Shown piece by piece: positions 51,470-63,481 of a stretch of 64,000 nt of DNA. The position numbers and the translations under genes were made by a program. This DNA is from Perca fluviatilis (lineage: Eukaryota; Chordata; Actinopteri; Perciformes; Percidae): positions 35,843,665 to 35,907,664 of the forward strand of contig NC_053112.1 of the NCBI RefSeq assembly GCF_010015445.1. Direction: 5' to 3'. The notes below the pieces were generated by a model, which saw only the letters and a program-made list of their open reading frames with translations, had not been told where the DNA came from and made no database searches. Position 1 is the stretch's first letter; every line of letters starts with the position of its first letter.

Positions 51470-52760
51470 TATATACAGGGTGCGAACTACGGGGGAGCTA
51501 GGGGGAGCTCGCCTCCCCTTAATAAGACATGGGCTCCCCTGAAAACGTGATTTGTGAAATTTTGGAGGGTCTCCAAAAATACTGACAATGTGTCATTTTG
51601 AAGTGCAATTTCAGTTTTGTGTAATGATCATTGTGGATTATTATGTTTAAAATTGCAAAAATATCATTTATTCCTGCATGACGGCGATTTAAACCTAATT
51701 CACTTCAATAAAGATAACTATACATGCTATTCTTGTTATGAGCATCAAGGGGTGGCGGTGCTGCGGTGCAAATTCAACTCATGTTTAGTAGCCTATAGGC
51801 TACATGTTAACTCAAAGATTTGCAGAAAAAATATAACGTTGGAGGCCATTAATCGGTGCGAAAAGTCCTTGAAATCCATTCTGCAGTTAGCATCATATAG
51901 CCATGGCAAAAAGAAAACAAGGCAGTTTAATCAATTTTGGTTTTACTAAGAAATTCTGTAGCGATGACGTTAATAGCACGACCGATTCACCTGCTGCAAG
52001 CCCTGTTAGCACACCTCCCACCGGGGTGACAGCGCAAGAAGAAGCTGAAGAAATAATGTCCTCTCTGGCTGAAGATGATCCTAACCCCTCTTGCTCCTCT
52101 CTCCCGTTAAATTGGAACGGCCAGCAGTGGAGAGACTGGAAGAGACGATATACATGGCTGTTTGTTAAGGATGGAAGCTTGGGGTGCGTCGCTAAGGTCT
52201 AATTGAACGGAGGAATTATGGTATTCTTCGGTAGCCTGAGTAACTTTAACCGTTGTTCATGTGAAATCTCAAAGACAGCCTGATGCTTCATGCGTTTACA
52301 GACTATTTGTGGGTGGTAGTTTGCTGTGTGACCTATCAATTCCTGTCGATAAAGTCTAATAAGGTAAATCCTGTATAGTGCATACACTTGTAGCTGTTAT
52401 GTATCTTTGTAAGTCACTGTAAGTCGCAAGCGCATTATTATTATTATTATTATTATCCTATTATTTCATTTATATTCTGTGTGTGCTGTGTGTCTGATAT
52501 TGTGCTGCTGCAACACTGGTATTTCCCATTTTTCAGAAAGGTCAGGTTTTAGTTTTAGTTTGTGTTTTCTGTTCTTAGTGCTATTGTGTAATAATTACAT
52601 TTTCTTTAGTGTGTTTTCACATTTTTGTGATGAAGGATTTGTGCTATTTCAAATATTTATTCTATATTGTGACTTTTGGCAATGTTGGAGGTAGAGATTG
52701 TGCACCATAAAAAAAGGAGGGGGTCTCGCCTGGGGCGTCATTCAATGTAGAACCGCCCCT
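51470..52760 (+). pseudogene. hAT-like element with TTF-type zinc-finger N-terminal frame
   Basis: The left part begins CAGGGTGCGAACTACGGGG; the right end is GAACCGCCCCTG. 51903-52202 encodes MAKRKQGSLINFGFTKKFC, a Ser/Thr/Pro-rich spacer and WRDWKRRYTWLFVKDGSLGC, the entry to a TTF-type finger found in some hAT transposases and their domesticated relatives. It stops after 99 codons and the catalytic part is missing. A second short hAT-like start (MKQSYPSGSNRIKKRKD, 51042) lies upstream. Confidence 0.5.
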
Positions 52761-52768
52761 GACTCCAC

Positions 52769-53350
52769 TACACCTCAGAGGGAAATGTTGTAATGTTAAC
52801 TGCACTACATTTATCTGACAGCTTTTGCTTTATTGCTTCAGGCTGGCTTGTTTCTGCAACAGCTCATTGAGTATCGGATACAATTAAAACCATTGAGGAA
52901 ATGACATTGGTCCAGTATTAAACCAGATCGCTGCTCTCGGCAGTGCTCGTTTTGCCGCTGACAAAAGTTGGATTTAACACAAATAATTCAATAGCATTGT
53001 GCTATACACCTAATAAAACTGTATAAAAAACTTATTTACTAAACTCTGCATAATATAATAGTTTAATTTATGGATTTATTAAAAAATAAAACAAATAAAA
53101 ATAAAATGTAAAACAATAATAAAAAAAAAATTCTCATTCTGTGGACAAAAGAAATGCAATACATAGTTGTTCACGCTGTACTTCAATAATTTCAAAATAC
53201 TGGTTTTGAAACATTAATGCAAATAAAAGAAAGAAAAGAACACGTCTAATGACAATGTCATTACATGCCCTGAAGCACATCAAGTTCTACCTTGCACAAC
53301 CATCTAAAAAACCTGTGTTACATTTAACCCCGCGTAACTTTGTGCCCCGC
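52769..53350. other. Non-coding part of copy B
   Basis: 52769-52960 matches 16096-16350 in copy A. 52960-53350 differs from copy A and is AT-rich with no gene. Confidence 0.5.
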
Positions 53351-53615
53351 GCTCCCCTACGTTTGGTCAAGGTTTTCTTTCTTTCATTCCAATTTCGGGT
53401 CTGTCAGTCACAGTGAAAACCGGGGACATTTCCGGGGACAGCTCCAGCCAGGGACAGCTCACCAAAACCTGGGACTGTCCCCGCAAACTGGGGATGTCTG
53501 GTCACCTTACCTCAGTGTCCTCAGTGCTAGATGCAGACCTGGCTGGCTATGGAGTCAAAAAGAATATTCTCTTGATAGCTTGAAAGTGTCTCCTACCAAA
53601 CTTGTTTTGCTTTAA

Positions 53616-55562
53616 AGGGGTGATAGAATGCAAAACCGATTTTACCCTGTCATAGTTGAATAACGACAGTTCGGTGGGTAAATAGGACATACATAGAAGC
53701 TCAAAATCCCATTGACACCCCTTTACTATGAAAATCTCATATTTTGAAACTGCCGCTGAAAACAGGCGAATCCCAACAAAGCTGAGTTGCTTACGCAAGC
53801 ATCTCAAAATCCGGAACCTTAAGAGAACAGTCACGCCCCAACATTTACATAGGCTACACAACTGACCTGAGATCAGGTAGTCTTTTGAATCTAGCTAGGT
53901 CACGCAGATCTCTGCTATTCCATTACAAAATTCACTTCTGAAACTTTTTTATGCGAGAAATCAACCATATAAAGCTCAAATATGGGCCGCTTTACGAAAA
54001 TGGATGGCTAATTGCAAATTTTCTCCGACTGTGTGTCGGAGTTTAGTACCGGTGTTGGTGCTGCCTGGGTTGCTACATCGCCACCCTGACCACAGTGTCA
54101 GGGAGCTTGTTACCCGCAATCTTTTACCGCAGCCCGCAGGTTCCAGTTAATCTTATAATGGGTATGTGTGTTGAGTTATTTAAACAAACAATCGGGAAAT
54201 AAACACCTCTTGTCCGCGAGTCTCATTGATAGATCCGCGGTGAGATGGAGTCCATCAATGAGCGCTAGCTAGCCTCCTCCTAACTCTGACATTCACAAAA
54301 ATACATTCAATTGAAATCCGAAATCGGACAAGTGTTAGCTAAGCTTTGTAAGACCTTGAGGAACCTGTAATATTCATGCCGTGACGAATTTCAAACTGTA
54401 AATATACTTTAGTAGTATAGTTATGCGGAAAGTGAGCAAGCACTGCGATATTTCCCTCCCATTGTAATGAATGGGACATATAGCAAGCAGCGCTGCCGGT
54501 CCTACAAAGACGCATGCTTGCGTTCATAAAAATGTCTTAAAATCAAATCGGACAACGGTTAGCTTTATAAGACATTGGGGAATGATGTTATATAAGTGGC
54601 GTAGTGAATTCAAACTGTAAATATAATTTAGTTATGGCGACAGTGTAGCTAGCTAGCTGCGGTATTTCCCCATTGTAATGAATGGGACATATAGCAAGCA
54701 GCTGCTCGGTTCTACAAAGACGCCTCACGTTCATAAAAATGCCTTAAAAATCAAGTACCGGACACAACGGTTAGCTTTATAAGACATTGGGGAATGATGG
54801 TATATAAGTGGCGGTGACGAAATTCAAACTGTAAATATAATTTAGTTATGGCGACAGTGTAGCTAGCTAGCTGCGGTATTTCTCCATTTTAATGAATGGG
54901 ACATATAGCAAGCAGCTGCTCGTCCTAAAAGACGCCTTACGTTCATAAAAATGCCTTAAAATCAAAGGTGGCGGTGAAATTCAAACCGTAAATATATTAT
55001 AGTTATGCCGGCAGCTGGCCGCAGAGCCCCGTAGTGCAGTATCCACAAAGGGTGACTTTGCCCTGGGTATGGAGCCCAGCAGGCTGCCGCTTTCTCGTCA
55101 GACTGTGTGGAGCTCCTAAAGTCCAACACGTCTTACCAAATTTGCAATTAGCCATCAAATTTTGTAAAACGGCCCATATTTCAGCTTTATATAGTTGATT
55201 TCTCGCTTAAAAAAGTCTCAGAAGTGAATTTGGTAATGAAACATTGCAGTGTCTGGAATATGAGATTCTGTCGCTTCTCTAATGTATGTGTATTGGGGAT
55301 TCGCTCAACCAATCAGCGCGCGTCTCTAATATGTGCGTATGGCAAGTCGCTCAACCAATCAGCGCGCAGCTCATCTAAATATTCATGACCATACCATATT
55401 TGGAAGAAAAGCTCTTGTTACAAATAGGGCCAAAACACAGGGATGCATAAGGGCCAATAAAATATCAACCAGGCCATTTTCAGCCCAACCAATGTTACAT
55501 ACCCCATTAGGAGACCATAAGGAACAGTGTGAAATACCCTATATAATCATTCTATCACCCCT
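53616..55562. mobile_element. 1.95-kb TTAA-site element absent from copy A
   Basis: Ends AGGGGTGATAGAATG and CATTCTATCACCCCT are exact inverted repeats, apart from the natural few-base variation inside. TTAA lies at 53612-53615 and 55563-55566. Copy A has the single unoccupied TTTAACTAACTGTAC at about 16867, proving insertion and the four-base duplication. No transposase; non-autonomous piggyBac-like. The interior has ~210-bp tandem units (54310-55010). Confidence 0.88.
54310..55015. repeat. Tandem ~210-bp units inside the TTAA element
   Basis: Three to four units, each with TTCATAAAAATGCCTTAAAA, GGTTAGCTTTATAAGACATT, CAAACTGTAAATATA and AATGGGACATATAGCAAGCA. Later units are shortened. Confidence 0.85.
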
Positions 55563-55686
55563 TTAACTAACTGTACTATATCTCATTGTCCACATATACA
55601 ACCAGGCTGGCAAACTCTGAGCCTTATTTCAGGTGAAAGATGCATTCATCATGATAATCTCCCTAATTTTAATTAGATTTGAAATA

Positions 55687-55895
55687 TAGTCCGGATCGGC
55701 CGAATTTTTCTGTCCCAGACCGGCCCTCGTACGACAGAGCCGTGATCGAACCCGGCCCAAGCCCGACAGGTATTAAGAATTAAGACGGGTTCGGACAGAT
55801 ATTTAGAAATTATGGTCGGGTTCGGTCAAATCAGCGTGATAAGGCATTTGTTGTAAAATGGTGCTCCTTTAAGAGAGCTCAGTGCGTGTGGTGGT

Positions 55896-55978
<83 letters not shown>

Positions 55979-56046
55979 AGTGGGCAGAAGAGAGAAAGAG
56001 GAAGCAGACGTGTGTGAAAAGTGGGCAGAAGAGAGAAAGAGGCATA

Positions 56047-56083
<37 letters not shown>

Positions 56084-56358
56084 AAGAGGAAGCAGACATG
56101 TGTGAAAAGTGGGCAGAAGAGAGAAAGAGGCATAGATGTATATATCTATGAGAAAGAGGAAGCACACATGTTGTGTGAAAAGTGGGCAGAAGAGAGAAAG
56201 AGGCATAGATGTATATATTTATGAGAAAGAGGAAGCAGACATGTTGTAGGCTATGCAAACGGAGCAGAGTTGGAGCAGTAAGTTTAACCCTTGTGTTGTC
56301 TTCCTGTTGGACGTGTGCCGGGCTCGGACAGAAAAATGAATCCCGATCCGGACTCTAG
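55687..56358 (+). mobile_element. GC-rich 'TCGGGCTCGGG' element, copy 5 (copy B orthologue of copy 3)
   Basis: Same ends and position as 16994-18000, but about 610 bp present in copy A (from about 17341 to 17950) are deleted. It carries an ~80-bp GT run (55896-55975) and a four-fold tandem GTGGGCAGAAGAGAGAAAG unit (55976-56255). Confidence 0.75.
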
Positions 56359-56622
56359 TGTGTGTGTGTTCGAACTTTTGCAAACCGTCTGCACCAGTGT
56401 ATGTGTCTGTGGCTACAGTACTTAGATAACCTATTCATGACTATTAAATTAATAATTAATTTGACAGGTGTCTAACCTCTCTCAACCTGAGTCATAAAAA
56501 CCAGTATATCATGTGAATGTTGCGTGCATTGCAGTGTTTCTTGTTCTGTACAAAAAGAAAGCACGCCGCAGGACTGAGGCAGGTTGAACCAACACAGTGA
56601 GTGTGTGTCTGCAGCTGGAGCC

Positions 56623-58841
56623 ATGGCACTCAGGTGGATCATTCTGTTCTTTGGCCTAGGACTGGTAAGTCATTTTGTGAAACATAACATTCATATTGTA
56701 TCTCCAGTGCAAAAAATGTGACATTGCTTTCATGTGGAGTTGCCACCCAGAATATCAGAACATTCTTTATAATCAAATTTCTCTTTTGATTAATGTATTT
56801 TCTAATGTATTTACTAGGCAGCAGCTAAGCTGACAGGTGAAACAGGTGAGTCACATATTATCAGTGTGCGAACTATACCATGGCTTTCAGGGAAGCTTAT
56901 TTTTTCTGAACAACAGGACTGTTGTTGCAAAGAAACAAGCTGAAAGCATGTAGGCCTACTTGCTTTTTGTCAGCACATCTAATCTAAAATAATCAGTAAT
57001 GACCACAATAAACCTCCACACAGGTATCACAAACAAACATCACAGTACAATGCAATACGGTCTAACTAAAGCAGTTTTTGATATTTTCCTGCCACGCTTC
57101 GATGGCGATGGCAAGAATAGCATGCATGCTGGTATCTTTATTAGTGAATTAGTGATGAATTACCCTCATGTATGAATCATACATCAATAATAGCCTAATT
57201 GTACGCATGATCCAACATGATTTAGATACAGAATAATAGAAATGCATGGCATAAATAGCATTTAGTCAATATAGCTTTACATTTTGTTTGCACAATTCGG
57301 AAATGTGCAATTGAAAATATTTTAGATAACACAAAACTAAGCTGACTGTACTCCAAAACAACAAACTCCCTGGAACTCCTCTTGCGTTCCACACCATACA
57401 TCCATGGTTCCACACCAACGTCTTCCGGCATTCACCTCACGAGATTTCAGAATGAGACTTCACCATCTTTCTATGATGTAGTTATGCATAATTATGTAAT
57501 GCAGTTACACTTATAATATCAATTGGAGCCTGTCAGTGGCAAAAACAACAACAAAATTAAGGGTGCACATTTGCCCTATAGAATAACCTTGCAGCCTAGT
57601 TCGCAGCTGCCAGTTACCGGCAATTTCCACTGGATGCGGAACGTCTGCGGAACGTCTTCGGAACGTCTGCGGAACGTCTGCGGAACGTCTCCGGAACGTC
57701 TCCGGAGTCATTAGGTTTCCATTAAAGTCAATCTGTGTATTTCCACAGACTGCGGAACGTCTGCGTCCCGACTCCGTCCCAGTTCCGTCAGTCCGCAGCC
57801 CTCCGCAGCAGATACGCAGAGCTTCTATTTTTGACGGACGACGGAGAGCTCCCTAGCAATTCAGCACACGGCAGATAGTGCGGGACAGGAAGTCGAGCAC
57901 AGAAACAAAATAAATATCCGGTTAATTTTCAAAATAAAATACACCGTGCTACGCGGGCGGATCATATTTCCCTGAACTACACCTTGAAAACACAGCTCAG
58001 AGTCGTTTCCCCTCTACTCCTCTGGATGGAAACAAACTGTTGTTGGTTTTGTGGTTCTATTCTACCTGAATTCGCGAGAACTTGTGGGTCCTCGTGACTA
58101 CAGCTGTCAGTTACGGCCGCAGCCGTTCTGCAACAAATCCGGACCCGGTGAGTATTGACGGACGGCGGAGCACGCAGCAGACACGCAGCGGAGCCGGTCC
58201 GCAGCTGTTACGCATCCAGTGGAAATCCCCGGTTACAGTGTTCTCGCTCAATACTGGACCGATTTCAAAGATTTGTGTTCACATTAGTCATTTAGACACA
58301 CATGCATGGGAAAATAGGGTTTAGGTTGAAAAATACCAATATTTCCCTTTAAGAGGTGTCAGCAAACTGAATACCTGAAATAAATCTGTGCTTCCTTGCC
58401 AAAAGGGCTCTCACTCAGAACAACATGGAAGTCCATTGCAAATCTTAAAGAGTCAGACGGCAAAATTTAAATATAGAAATAAACAAGCTTTAAAATATGT
58501 GGCATTTTAAAGTAAACATGTCTCAGGTCTGTGGGGCAGGGCTCAATGCTAATAGCACCAGTACACAGCACAATAATAATTACGTCAATAATATCATCCT
58601 GTAATCGCATTTTTGAGCAGAATATTTTTGATTCTGCTGTACATCTACAGAAACTGATGTGGATGAAGGCCATGACTGGGACATCTTTAACATCAATGAA
58701 GGTTTGTCGACACACTATTTTTGTTTTGCTTTGTTATATAATGTCTTGATGCATCTGAGGATTTTCATCAACCAATACAATTTTCCTTTGCAGTGGCTGG
58801 GCTGGACCTGCTGGAGGGAGACATCGATCAGGAGGAAGTAA

Positions 58842-58875
<34 letters not shown>

Positions 58876-59190
58876 GGCTGGGCAATGATTAAAAGTTTTA
58901 ATCACGATTAATCGCATGATTTCCCTGATTAATCGCGATTAATCGCATTGTTATACGCAAACTCCAATAATGAATTCAAAAGTAGTGTATTGCGCAATTT
59001 TATTTTAAATGTGCTGCCATATGAACGAAAGTGCCATAACATTTGTTCTGCAAACACTTAACATCAGCATTTTGTTTATACAGTAGCAGTTAAATAAAAT
59101 ATTTAGTGTAAATCTCAACTTAAACAATGTAATCAAAGCAAATACAAAATTAATGCTTATTGCCACTGCCAGGGCATTCATGTTATCCTG

Positions 59191-59256
<66 letters not shown>

Positions 59257-62200
59257 CCCATGGGCCCACCACCTGTGGGAGGGAACCGCTGGGGTGCGTG
59301 CGCTGCCACATGGGTGGCAGTGAAGGTCAGGGGCCTCGCGGACCAGACCCGGGCAGCAGACGCTGGCTCTGGGGACGTGGAACGTACCTCTCTGTGGGGG
59401 AAGGAGCCGGAACTGGTGCGGAAGGTGGAGCGCTACCGGTTAGATCTGGTGGGGCGCTTACCTCTCGCACAGTCTCGGTTCTGGAACTGTACTCCTGGAT
59501 AGGAGTTGGACTCTTTTCTTCTCCGGAGTTGCTCAGGGTGTGCGGCCGGGGGCGGTGTGGGGATACTAACAAGCCCCCGGCTGAGCCGCCCTGCGTTGGA
59601 GTTAACCCCGGTGGACGAGGAGGGTCGCCTCCCTACGCCTACGGGTTGTGGGGGAAAACTCTGACTGTTGTTTGTGCATATGCACCAAACAGGAGTTCGA
59701 GTATGTCCTTCTTGGAGACCTTGAGTGGAGTCCTGCATGGGGCACCAGTGGGGGAATCCATTGTTCTGCTGGGGACTTCAACGCAACGTGGGCAATGATG
59801 GAGACACCTGGAGAGGCGTGATTGGGAGGAACGGCCTCCCTGATCTAAACCAGAGTGGTTGTTTGTTGTTGGACTTCTGTGCTAGTCATGGATTGTCTAT
59901 AACGAACACCATGTTCGAACATAGGGATGCTCATAAGTGTACCTGGTACCAGAGCACCCTAGGCCGAAGGTCAATGATCGATTTTATAATCGTTTCATCT
60001 GATCTGAGGCCGTATGTTTTGGACACTCGGGTGAAGAGAGGGGCAGAGCTGTCAACCGATCACCATCTGGTGGTGAGTTGGGTCAGGGGGTTGGGGAAGA
60101 CTCTGGACAGACCTGGTAAGCCCAAACGTGTAGTGCGGGTAAATTGGGAACGTCTGAGGAGGCCCCTGTCCAACGGACTTTCAACTTCGCACCTCCGGGC
60201 GGAGCTTTCGTCATCCCTGTGGAGGCTGGGGGCATTGAACCAGAGTGGACAATGTTCAAAGTTTCCATTGCTGTAGGCGCGCGCGAGGAGCTGTGGTCTT
60301 AGGGTCTTAGGTGCCTCAAGGGGCGGTAACCCACGAACACCGTGGTGGACACCGGTGGTCAGGGAAGCCGTCCGACTGAAGAAGGAGTCTTTCCGGGATA
60401 TGTTATCCCAGAGGACTCCGGAGGCAGTTGCAGGGTACCGAAGGGCCCGAAGGGCTGCAGCCTCTGCCGTGAAAGAGGCAAAGCAGCGGGTGTGGGAGAA
60501 GTTTGGAGAAGACATGGAGAAGGACTTTCGGGTCGGCACCAAAGTGCTTCTGGAAAACTGTTCGCCACCTCAGGAGGGGGAAGCGGGGAACCATCCAAGC
60601 TGTGTACAGTAAGGATGGGACACTGTTGACCTCAACTGAGGAGGTAATAGGGCGGTGGAAGGAGCATTTTGAGGAACTCCTGAATCCGACTAATGCCCTC
60701 TATGTTAGAGGCAGAGCTGGAGGGACGGGGGATTGTGTGTCGATTTCCGGGCGGAAGTCACTGATGTAGTCAAACAACTCCACAGTGGCAAAGCCCGGGG
60801 ATTGATGAGATCCGTCCAGAAATGCTCAAGGCTCTGGGTGTGGAGGGGCTGTCCTGGTTGACACGTCTCTTCAACATTGCTTGGAAGTCTGGAACAGTGC
60901 CAAAGGAGTGGCAGACTGGGGTGGTGGTTCCCCTTTTTAAAAGGGGGACCAGAGGGTGTGTGCCAATTACAGGGGTATCACACTTCTCAGCCTCCCTGGT
61001 AAAGTCTACTCCAAGGTGCTGGAAAGGAGGGTTCGGCCGATAGTCGAACCTCAGGTTGAGGAGGAACAATGCGGATTCCGTCCTGGGGTCGTGGAACAAC
61101 GGACCAGCTCTTCACTCTCGCAAGGATCCTGGAGGGGGCCCTGGGAGTATGCTCAACCGGTCTACATGTGTTTTGTGGATTTGGAGAAGGCGTATGACCG
61201 GTCCCCCGGGGAAGTACGTGGGAGGTGCTGCGGGAGTATGGGGTGAGGGGGTCTCTACTCAGGGCCATCCAATCTCTGTACGACCAAAGTGAGAGCTGTG
61301 TCCCGGGTTCTCGGTAAGTCGGACTCGTTTCAGGTGAGGGTTGGCCTCCGCCAGGGCTGCGCTTTGTCACCAATCCTGTTTGTAATATTTATGGACAGGA
61401 TATCGGGGGCGTAGTCGGGGTGGGGAGGGTTGGGGTTCGGTGGGCTGGGGATCTCATCGCTGCTTTTTGCAGATGATGTGGTCCTGATGACATCATCGGC
61501 CTGCGACCTTCAGCACTCACTGGATCGGTTCGCAGCCGAGTGTGAAGCGGTTGGGATGAGGATCAGCACCTCTAAATCGGAGGCCATGGTTCTCAGCAGG
61601 AAACGCGTGGAATGCCTTCTCGTCGGGTAGGAATGAGTCCTTACCCCAAGTGAAGGAGTTCAAGTACCTTGGGGTTTTGTTCGCGAAAGTGAGGGGACAA
61701 TGGGCGCGGAGATTGGTCGGAGAATCGGCGGGAGGGGGCCGGTATTACATTCCATCTATCGCACCGTTGTGGCGGAAAGAGAGCTGAGCCAGAAGGCAAA
61801 GCTCTCGATCTACCGGTCAGTTTTCGTTCCTACCCTCACCTATGGTCATGAAGGCTGGGTCATGACCGAAAGAACGAATCCAGGGTGCAAGCGGCCGAAA
61901 TGGGTTTCCTCAGGAGGGTGGCTGGCGTCTCCCTTAGAAATAGGGTGAAAAGCTCAGTCATCCTAGGAGCTCGGAGTAGAGCCACTGCTCCTGCGTCGAA
62001 AGGAGCCAGTTGAGGTGGTTCGGGCATCTGGTGAGGATGCCCCTGAGCGCCCTCCCTAGGGAGGTGTTCCAGGCACGTCCAGCTGGGAGGAGGCCCGGGG
62101 AAGACCCAGGACTAGGTGGAGGGATTATATCTCCAACCTGGCCTGGGAACGCCTCGGGATCCCCCAGTCGGAGCTGGTTAATGTTGCTCGGGAAAGGGAA

Positions 62201-63029
62201 GTTTGGGGTCCCCTGCTGGAGCTGCTCCCCCGCGACCCGACACCGGATAAGCGGACGCAGATGGATGGATGGATGGATATATATATAAACTGCCCACAAA
62301 ATCCTGAGCCACATTCATAACACATTCATTAAAACTGTAACTCCGAGGTAATTATTGTTACCCAGTGATGTCCAGTAGTCCCCAGTGAGAATAACATGGG
62401 GTGCACGTTGTAAAGTTGTCGTTTTGCCGTCCTCTCCTTTTCATACAACTGGTGTATTCTTCTTGTGATGGTGCGTCTTGAGAGAATCTCATACCTGCCG
62501 TCATTTGTTGCGATTCTCAGAATGTTTCTCAGACCGACGTCTTCCACAACACTAATCGGCCTGCAGTCTTTAGCTATCCACTTCGCTATGGCATCTGTTA
62601 GCTTCTCCCACACACTGCATCTAACGTAGTCTGCCGATGCACCACTGTTTGTTTCGTTGAGTGATTTGCTGGTATCAACTGTGTGTATTGCATTTAGGTG
62701 ATATTTCAGACTGGAAGTACTTCAGTGATAAGAAAATTCAACTTTGCAGTGGTTACTAATAACTTTGGTTCTGTCTACTGCGTCATCTGGAAGAACTTTA
62801 AAGTGAAACTGGCCATGTAAAAGTTCCGTACCCTTCTCCATGTTTGTTGGTTTGTTTATCTGCCAATTCTTTTCTTTTCCGGTTCCTGTAAGTGCGGCAG
62901 CAGTCAGCAACAGACTTTTACAATAATAAAAGAAATAATAAAAACTGCATTAATGCACGATAAAATAATTGTCGGCGTTAATTAATTAATGAGTTAACGC
63001 GAAAATAACATGTTAACTTGCCCAGCCCT

Positions 63030-63078
<49 letters not shown>

Positions 63079-63481
63079 GACCACAAGCACTCACCTCAGT
63101 GAGTCTGTTGAAGTTAGCGCTCTGTTACTCCTTCATTCATCCCTAATTGTATACCTGTTGTTCACCGTATTCCCATCAGACATTCAGCAGAAACTCCATT
63201 ATAGGAGACAAGTATCGTTGGCCAACAACCATTCCCTACTACCTTGAGGACAGTCTGGGTAAGAGACTCACATTCTTATTATTCTTATGTTATTATGGAT
63301 ATGTACTAAATTAGGATGCTTTCTCATGTTTCTTTGTCGTACACCATGTAACATGTACTGTAGAGATGAATGCAAAGGGAGGGATCCTGAAAGCATTTGA
63401 CCAGTACAGACTGAAGACCTGCATTGACTTTACACCATGGAAAGGAGAGAAGAACTACATCTCTGTGTACAAAGGAAGCGG
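56623..63481 (+). CDS. Second meprin beta-like gene, partial (exons 1-6, cut by window end)
   Basis: Exons 56623-56664, 56818-56845, 58651-58701, 58794-58837, 63180-63258 and 63364-63481 have the same lengths, phases and splice sites as exons 1-6 of the 18.1-kb gene. By eye all 362 coding bases are identical, so signal peptide, propeptide (LLEGDID) and the first ~60 residues of the astacin domain are intact. The zinc-binding exon 7 lies beyond 64000, so function cannot be judged. Intron 2 is larger by a 616-bp MITE and intron 4 by a 4.2-kb hAT/Rex3 insertion. It is either a true tandem paralogue or a duplicate created by assembling two haplotypes. Confidence 0.85.
57617..58232. mobile_element. 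616-bp Harbinger-like MITE in intron 2 of the second meprin gene
   Basis: Ends CCGGCAATTTCCACTGGATG and CATCCAGTGGAAATCCCCGG are inverted. TTA occurs at 57614-57616 and 58233-58235. Copy A has a single CAGTTAGTGTTC at this place, so the site is proven empty there. A TTA duplication fits PIF/Harbinger. The interior has a tandem GGAACGTCTGC-type unit (57640-57710). Confidence 0.8.
59192..59254. repeat. AT microsatellite beside the Rex3 5' end
   Basis: About 60 bases of AT directly before the Rex3 start; a shorter AT stretch follows its GATG tail. Confidence 0.9.
59257..62280 (+). pseudogene. Rex3-type non-LTR retrotransposon, copy 2, broken
   Basis: Starts CCCATGGGCCCACC, exactly as copy 1 does. 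Endonuclease: TVVCAYAPN (about 59660), [33 protein letters not shown] and [10 protein letters not shown] (about 60055). [58 protein letters not shown] (about 61455) and [33 protein letters not shown] at about 60911 matches the remembered Rex3 primer site. Ends in GATG repeats (62261-62279). Several frameshifts split the frame, so it is not active. Confidence 0.9.
63035..63073. repeat. AT microsatellite right of the hAT insertion
   Basis: Together with 58846-58871 this is the split counterpart of the single AT run at 19728-19782 in copy A. Confidence 0.9.

Larger units (their letters stand above)
58873..63030 (-). mobile_element. hAT (ZBED-like) transposon relic in intron 4 of the second meprin gene
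   Basis: Ends TAGGGCTGGGCAA and TTGCCCAGCCCTA are exact 13-bp inverted repeats sitting in an AT microsatellite that is unbroken in copy A. On the minus strand, 62910-62650 encodes a decayed BED finger ([13 protein letters not shown], stop, then [13 protein letters not shown]) and 62613-62329 encodes [20 protein letters not shown], typical of hAT-Ac/ZBED transposases, followed by a degenerate HHW stretch. The rest of the transposase has been lost and a Rex3 sits inside. The AT-rich target prevents reading the 8-bp duplication. Confidence 0.85.

Noticed and set aside
52479..52694. 71-codon Phe/Leu/Cys-rich frame that looks like a membrane peptide
   Set aside because: AT-rich low-complexity sequence inside hAT-like debris; no start context or homologue recognised.
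55826..56258. Overlapping frames of up to 129 codons on the minus strand
   Set aside because: They are translations of GT and AT microsatellites and a tandem repeat.
60060..60542. 160-codon minus-strand frame
   Set aside because: Antisense shadow of Rex3 copy 2.
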